NCBI GenBank assembly: GCA_963820375.1
Contig: CAWFZX010000020.1
Coordinates: 186,001 to 250,000 of the forward strand
Source of the DNA: AWTP1-13 sp963820375
GTDB lineage: Bacteria > Pseudomonadota > Alphaproteobacteria > Rhizobiales > Hyphomicrobiaceae
Reading direction: 5' to 3'
DNA length: 64,000 nucleotides
The first letter of the stretch is position 1, and every line of letters begins with the position of its first letter. Positions 54,490 to 62,426 of the stretch are shown here, piece by piece. Both the position numbers and the translations under genes were made by a program. The notes beneath the pieces are model-generated. The model saw only the letters and a program-made list of their open reading frames with translations. It did not search any database and was not told the DNA's origin.

Positions 54490-55461
54490 TTAGGGCAGAA
54501 GCACGATGGAGCCGGTGGTCTTGCGCGCTTCCAAATCCTTGTGCGCCTGCGCGGCGTCCTTCAGCGGATAGGTATGATTGACGTTGATCTTCACGCTCCC
54601 CTTACTCACCACGTCAAACAGCTCATTGGCGTTGGCCAGCAGATCCGCGCGCTTGGCGACGTAGGTACCGAGCGTTGGCCGCGTGGCATAGAGCGATCCC
54701 TTGGCCGACAGCTGCAGGATATCGAAGTTGGTGATGGCGCCGGAAGCATTGCCGAAGCTGACCCACAGGCCAAGCGGTTTCAGACAGTCGAGCGAGCCTG
54801 GATAGGTGTCCTTGCCGACCGCGTCGTAGACGACATCCACGCCCTGCCCATTGGTCAGTTCTTTGGTGCGCTGCACGAAGTCTTCGCTCTTGTAGTTGAT
54901 CACGTGCGTGCAGCCGTGCGCCTTGGCGAGCTCCGCCTTGGCGGCGGTGCTGACGGTGCCGATGACGGTCGCGCCAAGGTGCCGCGCCCACTGGCAGGCG
55001 ATCAGGCCAACGCCGCCGGCCGCGGCGTGGAACAGCAGTGTGGTCCCCTTGCCGACCTTGTAGGTCTCGCGCAGCAGATAACGCACGGTCATGCCTTGCA
55101 ACATCATGGCGGCAGCCGTCTTGTCGTCGATGCTGTCGGGCAACTTGACGAGCCGATCCGCCGGCAGCAGCCGCTCATCGGCATAGCCGCCCGGCACCCC
55201 GGCATAGGCGCCGCGATCACCAACCTTGAAGTCGGTGACGCCGGCACCCACGGCCGTGACCTCGCCTGCTCCCTCGGATCCTGCCACAAACGGCAGCGGC
55301 AACTTGTAAAGGCCCGAGCGCTGATAAACGTCGATGTAGTTGACGCCGACGGCGTGCTGCTTGAGGCGCAGCTGGCCGGGCCCGGGCGCACCGACCTCCA
55401 CGCTATCCCAACGCAGCACATCCGGGCCGCCGGTTTGATGGATGCGAACCGCATGGGCCAT
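54490..55461 (-). CDS. NADPH:quinone oxidoreductase (zeta-crystallin type)
   Basis: Medium-chain dehydrogenase/reductase of 323 residues. A GroES-like N-terminal domain (VGVNYIDVYQRSGLYKLPLP) is followed by a Rossmann domain with LLFHAAAGGVGLIACQWARH and CTHVINYKSEDF. The catalytic and structural zinc cysteines are absent, as in QOR proteins. It is predicted to reduce quinones with NADPH in the cytoplasm. It is upstream of the YfcG-like gene, suggesting a shared redox-stress role. Confidence 0.94.
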   Translation of the reverse strand: MAHAVRIHQTGGPDVLRWDSVEVGAPGPGQLRLKQHAVGVNYIDVYQRSGLYKLPLPFVAGSEGAGEVTAVGAGVTDFKVGDRGAYAGVPGGYADERLLPADRLVKLPDSIDDKTAAAMMLQGMTVRYLLRETYKVGKGTTLLFHAAAGGVGLIACQWARHLGATVIGTVSTAAKAELAKAHGCTHVINYKSEDFVQRTKELTNGQGVDVVYDAVGKDTYPGSLDCLKPLGLWVSFGNASGAITNFDILQLSAKGSLYATRPTLGTYVAKRADLLANANELFDVVSKGSVKINVNHTYPLKDAAQAHKDLEARKTTGSIVLLP

Positions 55462-55621
55462 GGCCGTTACTCCGTGTTACTCGATGATGGGGAGGCCGTA
55501 TTCAATAGGATCGGCGAATCTCGTAGCTTGTGGCGGGCAAAGCGGACGGGGGCACGGCGTTGCCTTACCCCCGCCATGCCTGCCTTCTATGGGCTCCGTG
55601 CGGGAACCTCAAGAGGAAACG

Positions 55622-56077
55622 ATGCGTGCTTCCATGGGTCGCCTGCCCAGGCAGACGGTGATCGCCGCGGTCGGCGCCCTGGCCATGTTCTGCGTCGGCT
55701 GCACGGGCCTGCTTGGCCCGGGCGACAGCAGGGCGGGGCTCGCGTGCCTCGACGATTCCCCCGAATGCGTCGAGCAGCGCCAGGCGGCACTCAAGTCAAT
55801 GATTGCGGACAAGGATCGCAAGTGGGTGAAAGAGCCGGCCACACCGCAAGCCCATGCCTCGGGGGTGCGCCTGTTTGCTTTCCGCAGCCGCAAGAAGGAC
55901 TTGAGCTGCGAAGAGCTGGCGCACGGAAAGCGCGAGGCGGACGGGGCGGCGAAGGCGCTACGCGGACCCGACGGCCGGGGATTGTCACCGGCGCAGATTT
56001 CGCGCGCCAGTATGTTCGCCGCCGAGGTCAGCAAGGAGCTGGGTGCGGAGATCAGGCTGCGTCGGTGCAGAGTATGA
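55622..56077 (+). CDS. Putative lipoprotein of unknown function
   Basis: Protein of 151 residues with an N-terminal signal (QTVIAAVGALAMFCVGC). Cys 27 is the likely lipidation site, although the lipobox has Cys rather than Leu at -3. Four more cysteines follow in the mature part (GLACLDDSPECVE, LSCEEL, RRCRV), allowing two disulfides. AGAGGA precedes the ATG at 55622. The last 93 bases overlap the 3-prime end of the opposite-strand phosphatase gene. No family is recognised. Confidence 0.7.
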   Translation: MRASMGRLPRQTVIAAVGALAMFCVGCTGLLGPGDSRAGLACLDDSPECVEQRQAALKSMIADKDRKWVKEPATPQAHASGVRLFAFRSRKKDLSCEELAHGKREADGAAKALRGPDGRGLSPAQISRASMFAAEVSKELGAEIRLRRCRV

Positions 56078-57142
56078 GGCAAAGCCGCGGAGCGCCGCCT
56101 TGCCGCGATCGAAAGATGGTGGGCGCTGCACGATGGCCCAGATCGGCAGATGGTCAGACCCGACGGCTGGCCCCGTGCCGGCTGCACTGACGGTGAGATC
56201 GGAAGAGACGAAGATGTGGTCGAGTGCCACTTGCGGGAACGGCACCGGCCAGGCCGGCCAGGTGGGCATGAGCGTTCGTGCAGGCACCAGCCCGGCGCCA
56301 CGCCGCAGCGCACGATAGGTCTTCGACCACGGCGTCGTGTTGAGATCACCAGCCAGGATGACCGGTCCCGGGATGCGGTCGATGAACTGGATGAGTTCGG
56401 CCATCTGCTGATCGTGTCGCCACGGGTCACGGCTCGGCCGATGCAGATGCGTGCCAATCACGGTCACGCCCCCGCCGAGCCGGGCCCACACAAAAGCCAG
56501 ATTGCCATCGGCAATGCGCCCAGCGCCGGCCGACTCGAAAGGAATGCGCGAGAGCAATGCCAGGGAGCAGGACCATTCCTGCGCGCAGCTGACTTGGAAG
56601 GGATGACCCTGCTTTAGGGGCTCGAGCAGCGAGCTTTTGTTCGGCCCAAATTCCGAAAGCACGATCAGGTCGATATCCACCTGCGCCAGATAAGTCGAAA
56701 GCCGGGAAGGATCGCCATGCTCGTGCCAGCTGTTGAGAGCAAGCACCGACAGGTCGTGCGCCAGACCGGTCGGTGGGACCTGGTTGAGGCTAATCGTGTT
56801 CAATACCGGGGCTGGCGGCGGCTGACAGCAGGATGCCAATCCCAGCCAGGCGTGCACGACAAACGTCGCCAGCGTACCAAGAATCAGTGCGGACAGCCGG
56901 CGCGTCAGCAGCGCCACGCTGGCCGCGAGACCGATCCCCATGAAGTGACCGGTCAGCGGCGCCAGCACGTCGGAGACGGCAGTCACCCCACCGGCGATGG
57001 CAACCACCAGTGCCAAATTGGCACTGCACAGGATGAGCAACGCCAGTTTGCTATTTGCCGTACGATCGTCCGCCGGCGACAATAACAACGTCCACGACCG
57101 CCCCCCCAACCACAGCTGGCAGCGTCTATTAACCGGACGCAA
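55985..57142 (-). CDS. Membrane-anchored endonuclease/exonuclease/phosphatase-family protein
   Basis: Protein of about 385 residues: two or three hydrophobic N-terminal segments (about 30-105), then an EEP domain with VLALNSWHEHGDPSRL, LIVLSEFGP (metal Glu), VIGTHLHRP, VILAGDLNTTPWS, ALDHIFVS and SDHLPIWA. The metal and catalytic Asp/His/Asn set is complete, so it is probably an active phosphodiesterase or phosphatase facing the periplasm. The only start giving the membrane segments is TTG at 57142, so the exact start is unsure. The last 31 codons overlap the convergent lipoprotein gene. Confidence 0.8.
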   Translation of the reverse strand: MRPVNRRCQLWLGGRSWTLLLSPADDRTANSKLALLILCSANLALVVAIAGGVTAVSDVLAPLTGHFMGIGLAASVALLTRRLSALILGTLATFVVHAWLGLASCCQPPPAPVLNTISLNQVPPTGLAHDLSVLALNSWHEHGDPSRLSTYLAQVDIDLIVLSEFGPNKSSLLEPLKQGHPFQVSCAQEWSCSLALLSRIPFESAGAGRIADGNLAFVWARLGGGVTVIGTHLHRPSRDPWRHDQQMAELIQFIDRIPGPVILAGDLNTTPWSKTYRALRRGAGLVPARTLMPTWPAWPVPFPQVALDHIFVSSDLTVSAAGTGPAVGSDHLPIWAIVQRPPSFDRGKAALRGFASYSAPTQPDLRTQLLADLGGEHTGARNLRR

Positions 57143-57325
57143 ACCATGAGATCAAGGCAAGCCAAGCACAAAATGTGCCGGTTACCACAAGTCCTTCGCA
57201 AACGTCGTTAGCTGCCCTGGCAGGTGCCGGGCAGCAGCGGATGGCCTGCGCCGCACCGCGCGTTGACAAACCTCGACCGATCAGGGCTTGTTCGGCTCAC
57301 GCGGAAGCGGGCGCCGGAGGGAATG

Positions 57326-57859
57326 ATGGGGCTGGCCGATATCACCAATGTGGTGCTGGAGTTCGTGCGTGCGCACCCCAATTGGGCGTCGGCGATCGTG
57401 TTCGCTTTGGCGTTTGGCGAGTTTTTGGCCTTTGTCTCTCTGGTGCTGCCGTTCTGGGCCATGCTGGTGGGCATTGGCGCGATTGTCGCCGCCGCCAACC
57501 CGCTGATCTTCTGGTCCATCGTCGCCTCGGCTGCCACCGGCGCCGCGCTCGGGGACTGGCTTTCCTATTGGCTGGGCTACCATTATCACGAGCAGATTCA
57601 GAAGATGTGGCCCCTGAAAAATCATCCAAAGCTGATCGAAAACGGCCGCTCGTTTTTCGCGCGCTGGGGCGTCTGGGCGATTGTGCTGGGGCGTTTTTCC
57701 GGGCCGCTGCGCGCCAGCGTGCCGATTGTCGCCGGCATCATCGAAATGCCATGGCTACGCTTCCAGATCGCCAATTGGGGATCGGCATTCCTGTGGGCCT
57801 ACGTGCTGCTGGCACCTGGCTCGGCCGGTATGCAGTGGTGGTTCGATCGCCTCGGTTGA
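57326..57859 (+). CDS. DedA-family membrane protein
   Basis: Short DedA/SNARE-associated (PF09335-type) protein of 177 residues with about four membrane segments. The family markers are GALGDWLSYWLGYHY-like residues (here AALGDWLSYWLGYHY) and GRFSGPLRASVPIVAGI, holding the conserved arginine, followed by FQIANWGSAFLWAYVLLAPG. DedA proteins act in lipid or undecaprenyl-phosphate flipping. I start at the second of two adjacent ATGs, five bases after GGAGG. Confidence 0.9.
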   Translation: MGLADITNVVLEFVRAHPNWASAIVFALAFGEFLAFVSLVLPFWAMLVGIGAIVAAANPLIFWSIVASAATGAALGDWLSYWLGYHYHEQIQKMWPLKNHPKLIENGRSFFARWGVWAIVLGRFSGPLRASVPIVAGIIEMPWLRFQIANWGSAFLWAYVLLAPGSAGMQWWFDRLG

Positions 57860-57934
57860 GGGACAGCGGCTTTATTTAGCCGTCGCATCGCCGCCAGGGC
57901 CTGTAGTCTCGCGCGTTGTGGCGTTGCGCGACGC

Positions 57935-58735
57935 TCAGCCGCCCGCGGCCAAGCGGTCGGGGCGCAGGCGGTGCCGTGTGTCGCTGAGCAGAAACACGCC
58001 AGCCAGCGCGGCCGCAAACGCGCCGAGGCCAGCGGCGCCGGCCAACACGAACATGAGCACGATCTGATACCTGGCGGCCTCGAGGGGATCGGCGCCGGCA
58101 AGGATTTGGCCGGTCATCATGCCAGGCAGGGTGACCAAACCGGCAAGGCTCATGATATTGAGCAGCGGCGTGGTGGCGGTGCGCATGGCGCGTCGCGTCA
58201 GCGGGGCGAATGCGGCAAAGCGTGTGCCGCCCTGCGCCAGGCGCGCCTCAATGGCACCGCGCTCCCGGTCAATGCCCTCCGTCAAGGTTTGCAGCACCAA
58301 ACTGATGCTGGTCAGCGTGCTGCCGAGCACCATGCCGAAGATCGGCAGCAGGTAGCGCGGCGCGTACCAGGGGCTGGGCGCGATGACGACGGCGACAGCA
58401 TAGAGCGTGGCCAAGCCAGCGGCGAACAGCAAGGTTGCGTTGCCGAGGCCGTAGGTCCACCAGCCCTTGAAGCGTCGCTCCTGCTGTTGCCAGAGGTCGT
58501 AGCCGGCGATCAGAAGCATCACGCTTGCGACCGCTGCGGTCCACGGCGCGGAAGACTGCAGGAAGACGAATTTCAAGACCAAGCCCATGGCGGCGAGCTG
58601 GACCATCATGCGCACAGCGGCGATGGCTAGGCTGAGCTCAAGACGCAGTCCGAAGGCGAGCGAGATGGCGCCATTGAGGGCGAAAAGGAGGGCGGCCAAC
58701 ATGACATCGGTGTCGGAGAGAGCCGCCCTGGTCAT
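57935..58735 (-). CDS. fetB: Iron-export-type ABC permease (FetB/YbbM)
   Basis: Membrane protein of 266 residues from the UPF0014 family. Typical segments are AIAAVRMMVQLAAMGLVLKFVF, YLLPIFGMVLGSTLTSISLVL and the conserved AAFAPLTRRAMRTATTPLLNIMSLAGLVTLPGMMTGQILAG. FetB works with FetA; in E. coli the pair contributes to iron homeostasis and oxidative-stress resistance. Its ATG overlaps the fetA stop by four bases (ATGA). Confidence 0.93.
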   Translation of the reverse strand: MTRAALSDTDVMLAALLFALNGAISLAFGLRLELSLAIAAVRMMVQLAAMGLVLKFVFLQSSAPWTAAVASVMLLIAGYDLWQQQERRFKGWWTYGLGNATLLFAAGLATLYAVAVVIAPSPWYAPRYLLPIFGMVLGSTLTSISLVLQTLTEGIDRERGAIEARLAQGGTRFAAFAPLTRRAMRTATTPLLNIMSLAGLVTLPGMMTGQILAGADPLEAARYQIVLMFVLAGAAGLGAFAAALAGVFLLSDTRHRLRPDRLAAGG

Positions 58736-59337
58736 GCCGCCGCACTTTCGTCGGCTGGCCACGGCAGGTCGGACAGGTGCAGACGGGCGGTGGCGAGACG
58801 CTCGATCTGCACCGGGTCGTGGCTGACCAGGATGACGATGCGGCCGGCGAGGATCTGAAACTTGATGAACTCGCTGGCCAGGGCGGCGGTGGTGGCGGCC
58901 AGCGCGGAGGTTGGCTCATCCAGCAGCAACACCGGCGGATCATCGGCAAGGGCGCGCACCAGGGCGAGGCGCTGGCGTTCGCCGGTCGAGAGCTCCACAA
59001 CCGGCCGGTCGAGATTGAGGTGCTCGAGGCCGAGGGCGGCAAGCAGACGCTCGAGTTTGGCGGCCGCGGCGAAGTGGGCGCGTGGCGTTGGCGCCCACCA
59101 GGCTGGCTCGGCAGACACGAAGCGCACGCGCCGACGCCACAGCGGTGCCGTCATCTCGGCACGCTCGACACCTTCCAGAAAGACGTAACCATCGGCCGGA
59201 TCGAGGTCGGCAATGGCGCGCAGCAGCCGCGTCTTGCCGGACCCCGACGGGCCCTCGATCGCGAGGCATTGCCCGGGCGCGACCTCAAAGGAGAGGGGTG
59301 GCAGACCGGCGATCGACAGGTAATCGATTCTCAGCAC
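58732..59337 (-). CDS. fetA: Iron-export-type ABC ATPase (FetA/YbbL)
   Basis: ATPase of 201 residues with Walker A GPSGSGKTR, Q-loop region SAEPAWWAPTP, signature ELSTGERQRLALVRAL, Walker B VLLLDEPTSALA and switch LVSHDP. The small size and adjacency to fetB identify it as FetA-like. I choose the GTG at 59337, which follows GGAGG; the frame is open upstream from a TTG. It heads a two-gene operon. Confidence 0.92.
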   Translation of the reverse strand: MLRIDYLSIAGLPPLSFEVAPGQCLAIEGPSGSGKTRLLRAIADLDPADGYVFLEGVERAEMTAPLWRRRVRFVSAEPAWWAPTPRAHFAAAAKLERLLAALGLEHLNLDRPVVELSTGERQRLALVRALADDPPVLLLDEPTSALAATTAALASEFIKFQILAGRIVILVSHDPVQIERLATARLHLSDLPWPADESAAA

Positions 59338-59553
59338 CGCGCCTCCACGGTGACAAATCGGCAAACACCGTGCTTAGCAAGCCGCGCCCGGGATCGCCAG
59401 CGCCGCTGGGCGGCCAGCAAAGGCGTGGCCGGGGTTGTCAACATTTGTGTGCGCGCCCCCGGCGCCGACGGCCAGGCCAGGCGGTGGGGGCGGCGGGGGC
59501 GGGTCAGGTCGACAGCGATTTTCCGTGTGCAGGCGCCGCGGCCTAGATCCCTC

Positions 59554-60261
59554 CTAGATCCCCTGGCCCTCGACCTCACGGGCCAGTTCGTCGACCAGCT
59601 GCTGGGCCCCGGACCAGTAGGGATGGACTTCGAGCAACTGCTTGAAGGCCTGCAAAGCCGCCTTCTTCTGGCCAATCTCACGCAGGATCTGGCCAAGCCC
59701 GTCGAGGGCCTTGAAGTGATTGGGATCGAGCGCCAGCGCCCGGCGCAGATCACCCAGGGCAAGTTCGATCTCGCTGCGCACGAAGTGCACATAGGCACGG
59801 CGATTCCAAGCTTCCGTGAAATCCGGCGCAAGCTCCACGATCTGATCGAGAAGTTTGAGGGCGAGGTCCTGCTTCTTCTCTGCCACGGCCTTCATCGAGC
59901 GTTCCATCAGAAGGTCGATGGTTGCGCTGCCAGAGTGCAGCCAGATGCGTTCGATCGCTTCGGCGATGGCCTTGGCGCTGTCCTCATCGTCGGCCGTGGC
60001 GAGCAAGGCGTAAAGATCCGAGAGTGTCTTCTCGCGCTCCTCCGGGGTCTTCGGCAGCGCGGCCGAACCCCGTTTGGCCTGCGGACCCGGCGGCGCCAGC
60101 GGCGGCGGCTGGCCTTCCTTGGGCACGGGTGCCTGCCGGGGCGCGGGCTGGGTTTGCGCCAGCGTCGTCGGCGAGCCGGCGACCAGGCTGGCGCCGATCG
60201 CGATGGCGGCACAGGCGCAGAGGGTGAGGCGCAGCATCAGGCCAAGCATGGGTGCCAGCAT
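59554..60261 (-). CDS. Exported TPR-repeat protein
   Basis: Protein of 235 residues with a signal peptide (LTLCACAAIAIGASLVAG) and a Pro/Gln-rich stretch to about residue 72. Residues about 125-225 hold at least three tetratricopeptide repeats, clearest in AWNRRAYVHFVRSEIELALG, DLRRALALDPNHFKALDGLG and ALQAFKQLLEVHP. It is predicted periplasmic, giving protein contacts. The role is unknown. It sits between the fetAB operon and bL36. Confidence 0.88.
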   Translation of the reverse strand: MLAPMLGLMLRLTLCACAAIAIGASLVAGSPTTLAQTQPAPRQAPVPKEGQPPPLAPPGPQAKRGSAALPKTPEEREKTLSDLYALLATADDEDSAKAIAEAIERIWLHSGSATIDLLMERSMKAVAEKKQDLALKLLDQIVELAPDFTEAWNRRAYVHFVRSEIELALGDLRRALALDPNHFKALDGLGQILREIGQKKAALQAFKQLLEVHPYWSGAQQLVDELAREVEGQGI

Positions 60262-60306
60262 ACCCGGGCGGCAGGCTTGCCGTCAAAAGCCGGTTTTCGG
60301 CCGCCG

Positions 60307-60432
60307 TCAGCCCTGGCGGGCCTTGAAGCGGCGGTTCGTCTTATTGATGATGTAAACGCGCCCTTTGCGGCGCACCAGCCGATTGGCGCGGTGGCGCCCG
60401 CGCAACGACTTGAGGGAATTCCTGACTTTCAT
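60307..60432 (-). CDS. rpmJ: 50S ribosomal protein bL36, cysteine-free form
   Basis: Forty-one residues, MKVRNSLKSLRGRHRANRLV to FKARQG, matching the longer L36 form with GRVYIINKTNRRFKARQ. The four zinc-binding residues of classical L36 are absent (no cysteine), so it is the C-minus or YkgO-like version that works without zinc. In many alphaproteobacteria this is the only L36. It follows tRNA-Val by 29 bases on the same strand and may share its transcript. Confidence 0.95.
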   Translation of the reverse strand: MKVRNSLKSLRGRHRANRLVRRKGRVYIINKTNRRFKARQG

Positions 60433-60461
60433 AACCCGGTGTCTCTCGGTCGGTCGCTGGA

Positions 60462-60536
60462 TGGTGGGCGCGACAGGGATCGAACCTGTGACCCCTACCA
60501 TGTCAAGGTAGTGCTCTACCGCTGAGCTACGCGCCC
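60462..60536 (-). tRNA. tRNA-Val(GAC)
   Basis: A complete cloverleaf reads on the minus strand. The acceptor stem is GGGCGCG/CGCGCCC, the D stem GCTC/GAGC and the anticodon stem CTACC/GGTAG, with loop TTGACAT. Anticodon GAC decodes GUC and GUU. A 5-nt variable region and the T arm ACAGG-TTCGATC-CCTGT follow. The 3-prime CCA is encoded. A promoter lies about 30 bases upstream. Confidence 0.97.
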
Positions 60537-60567
60537 AGAATGCCGCGGCCCTAGCAAAACAGGGGAG

Positions 60568-60596
60568 CGTATAACGGCAAACCTTGCGGGTGGCAA
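60568..60596 (-). promoter_or_regulatory. Promoter of tRNA-Val
   Basis: On the minus strand TTGCCA (60591-60596), a 17-base spacer and TATACG (60568-60573) match sigma-70 boxes at five and four of six positions. The predicted start lies about 25 bases before the tRNA 5-prime end. Confidence 0.6.
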
Positions 60597-61181
60597 GGCG
60601 GCGCAGGCCGGCAGCCATCAAGAAGCATGGCGGCCGAACAGGTGCAAGACTGCGGCTCGCCCGGCGCCGTACCGGTCCGGCGCCAGCAGCGGTTGGCATG
60701 CCCAGGGGGTCGCAGGCGTGCCCCGAGGGACCGAGGTGCGCGCAGAGGAGAGCGCCTTGTTTTGGTTGCTGCGAGTCAGCGGCCGCCGACACTGTCTGCC
60801 GTTGGCTGAGCATTTCGCCGCGCTCGCTGCCAACAGGCGCCGCTGCGCTGCCCTGCGGTGCGCGCGGCCGAGGGTCTTGGCGCACCTTGGCACGAGGCGT
60901 GGCGGATGTTCAGGATGCTTTCGGCGTTCGCCGCCTGTCGCCGACGCCATGGCGCGGCACGGGTTGCCCGCGAACCAGCGCTGCGTGAGGGGCCCGCTCG
61001 GTAAGGCAGATGACGTCGCATGCAGCAGCGTTATCGCTTGCGCGGCGTGGCGATATCCTTGCCGTTGCACGCCGTCAACATCGCCGCCGTGACGACCTGC
61101 GGATCGGCGCTGAAAGTGGGGAACCGTACCCCGTCGCTGCCGTTACCCCTACGTCAACGATCCCCTAGGGGAGAAGGAGCT
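60597..61181. other. 585-base region without recognised gene
   Basis: The stretch between the tRNA promoter and the NepR-like gene is open in several frames on both strands, but the translations are Arg/Ala/Pro-rich with no motif or good ribosome binding site. I see no integrase remnant or duplicated tRNA end that would mark an island. It probably holds the promoter of the NepR-like gene; the remainder is unexplained. Confidence 0.5.
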
Positions 61182-61373
61182 ATGCCGCAGGCACGTTCAC
61201 AGATCATCGATCGCATTAAGTCGGCGCTGCATGCGCAATACGACGCGATTTTGAACGAGCCGTTGCCGGAGCGCTGGGTTGATCTGATCCACCGCTTGAA
61301 TGAACAGGAGCGGCGGCAGCGCGAAATTCGCGACCAAATCGAACCGGGGATGTCGCGGTCACGTTCGCACTGA
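61182..61373 (+). CDS. NepR-type anti-sigma factor (small)
   Basis: Protein of 63 residues whose centre, IIDRIKSALHAQYDAILNEP followed by LPERWVDLIHRLNEQ, matches the two-helix core of NepR proteins (pattern LR.MYD...EPVPDRF.DLL). NepR sequesters the EcfG sigma factor and is released by PhyR in the alphaproteobacterial general stress response. GAGAAGGAG precedes the ATG closely. PhyR and EcfG genes are not adjacent, so it would be an orphan. Moderately sure of the family, less of the function. Confidence 0.7.
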   Translation: MPQARSQIIDRIKSALHAQYDAILNEPLPERWVDLIHRLNEQERRQREIRDQIEPGMSRSRSH

Positions 61374-61391
61374 GCGTGCGCACTGAGCGTG
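61366..61391. repeat. 13-bp tandem duplication at the end of the NepR-like gene
   Basis: CGCACTGAGCGTG occurs twice back to back (61366-61378 and 61379-61391). The first copy contains the stop codon. It looks like a recent slippage event. Confidence 0.8.
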
Positions 61392-61456
61392 GTTGGCGCC
61401 CGCAGGGCGCAACCCTGACCTGCCCTGCAGCAGAGGGCGAAATCGCCGCGGCGACC

Positions 61457-61490
61457 GGTGAAGATCTGTACACAAACGAAGATCTTCACC
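61457..61490. repeat. Perfect 10-bp inverted repeat
   Basis: GGTGAAGATC (61457-61466) and GATCTTCACC (61481-61490) flank a 14-base AT-richer loop, between the convergent NepR-like and cpdR genes. A strong cruciform or RNA stem is possible, but no U-tract follows on either strand. It may be a terminator-like structure or a protein-binding site. Confidence 0.8.
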
Positions 61491-61660
61491 TAAGCAAATC
61501 GAGCAAAGACCAGGAACCCGGAACGCGGGGATGGGAACGTCCCAAGCGCGGCCACGCGTCGGTCGCAACTGGGGAGCCAACCGAACCGCCGCGTGTCGCG
61601 CGGATCCCCGACACGGGGTGGCCACGCACCGGGCTGCTCGCCTCGCCGGTGCTGCGGGGC

Positions 61661-62044
61661 TCACGTCAGCAAGCGATCGATCTCGCGCACGAGGTCCTTG
61701 AGATGAAACGGTTTGGAGAGCACGCGCGCGTCACGCGGCATTGGATGATTGGTATTGAGCGTGACGGCGGCGAAGCCGGTGATGAACATGATCTTGAGCT
61801 CGGGATCGAGTTCGGCCGCGCGCCGCGCGAGTTCGATGCCGTCCATCTGCGGCATGACGATATCGGTCAGCAGCAAGGTGAACGGTTCTTGCTTCAGTCG
61901 CTCGTGGGCCTCCCGCCCATTGGCGAAGGCAATCACCTCATAGCCAGCCTTCGCCAAGGCGCGCTCTAGGAAACCGCGCATCGAGTCGTCATCTTCAGCG
62001 AGCAGAATGCGCTTGACTGGCAAGCGTGAAGGCTTGGCGCTCAT
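61661..62044 (-). CDS. cpdR: Single-domain response regulator CpdR
   Basis: Receiver-only protein of 127 residues. The acidic pocket is LLAEDDDSMR, the phospho-acceptor is D61 in LLLTDIVMPQMDG, and FITGFAAVTLN then SKPFHLKDLV follow. In Caulobacter and rhizobia, unphosphorylated CpdR directs ClpXP to the pole to degrade CtrA and other substrates. The sequence FITGFAAV and neighbouring N-formylglutamate amidohydrolase gene support CpdR over a generic CheY. It would be controlled by the CckA-ChpT relay, not visible here. Confidence 0.9.
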   Translation of the reverse strand: MSAKPSRLPVKRILLAEDDDSMRGFLERALAKAGYEVIAFANGREAHERLKQEPFTLLLTDIVMPQMDGIELARRAAELDPELKIMFITGFAAVTLNTNHPMPRDARVLSKPFHLKDLVREIDRLLT

Positions 62045-62426
62045 GATGCCTGCGTGACCCTGATTGAAGTCGGCGATCGATCCCCGCGCCCAACATTAAC
62101 GGTAGGCAACGCTGGTCGCCAAATCTGGCGCCAATTTGGTAAATGGGCAATGAAGTGTGGGCAACGGCCGCACGGGGTGGCCGGCGCCAGGGCCATTGGC
62201 CCAGCCCCGCCGTTGCGACGGCCCGTGCCAAGGCTGCAGCGCCCATTATCCTCTAAACTCTTCCGAGGGCGCGTCCGAGTATGATAGACAGCGCCCCGGC
62301 GGATTGGCAAAGTAGCTCACCTTTGGCGTCCCAGGACCAGCAACCGCGGCAAATTCGCCAGGCTCGGGAAATCGGTAGCCCCTTCAGTATGCTAGAGCCC
62401 TAGATCGACCGACCCTTCGAGCCCTC
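62045..62426. other. Divergent region between cpdR and the amidohydrolase gene
   Basis: This 382-base stretch should hold two divergent promoters. It contains an AT-richer patch and the dyad CCAAAT-N9-ATTTGG at 62119-62139, with the palindrome TGGCGCCA inside. A CtrA full site (TTAA-N7-TTAA) is not present; only single TTAA half-sites occur. Confidence 0.4.
62119..62139. promoter_or_regulatory. Dyad upstream of cpdR
   Basis: CCAAAT and ATTTGG flank nine bases that contain the palindrome TGGCGCCA. It lies 75-95 bases upstream of the cpdR start, a plausible operator position. The binding protein is unknown. Confidence 0.3.

Noticed and set aside
58777..60525. 582-codon plus-strand open frame across fetA, TPR gene, rpmJ and tRNA-Val
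   Set aside because: It crosses four well-supported minus-strand features, including a tRNA.
62045..62150. CtrA-binding site upstream of cpdR
   Set aside because: Only isolated TTAA half-sites occur; the TTAA-N7-TTAA arrangement is absent.
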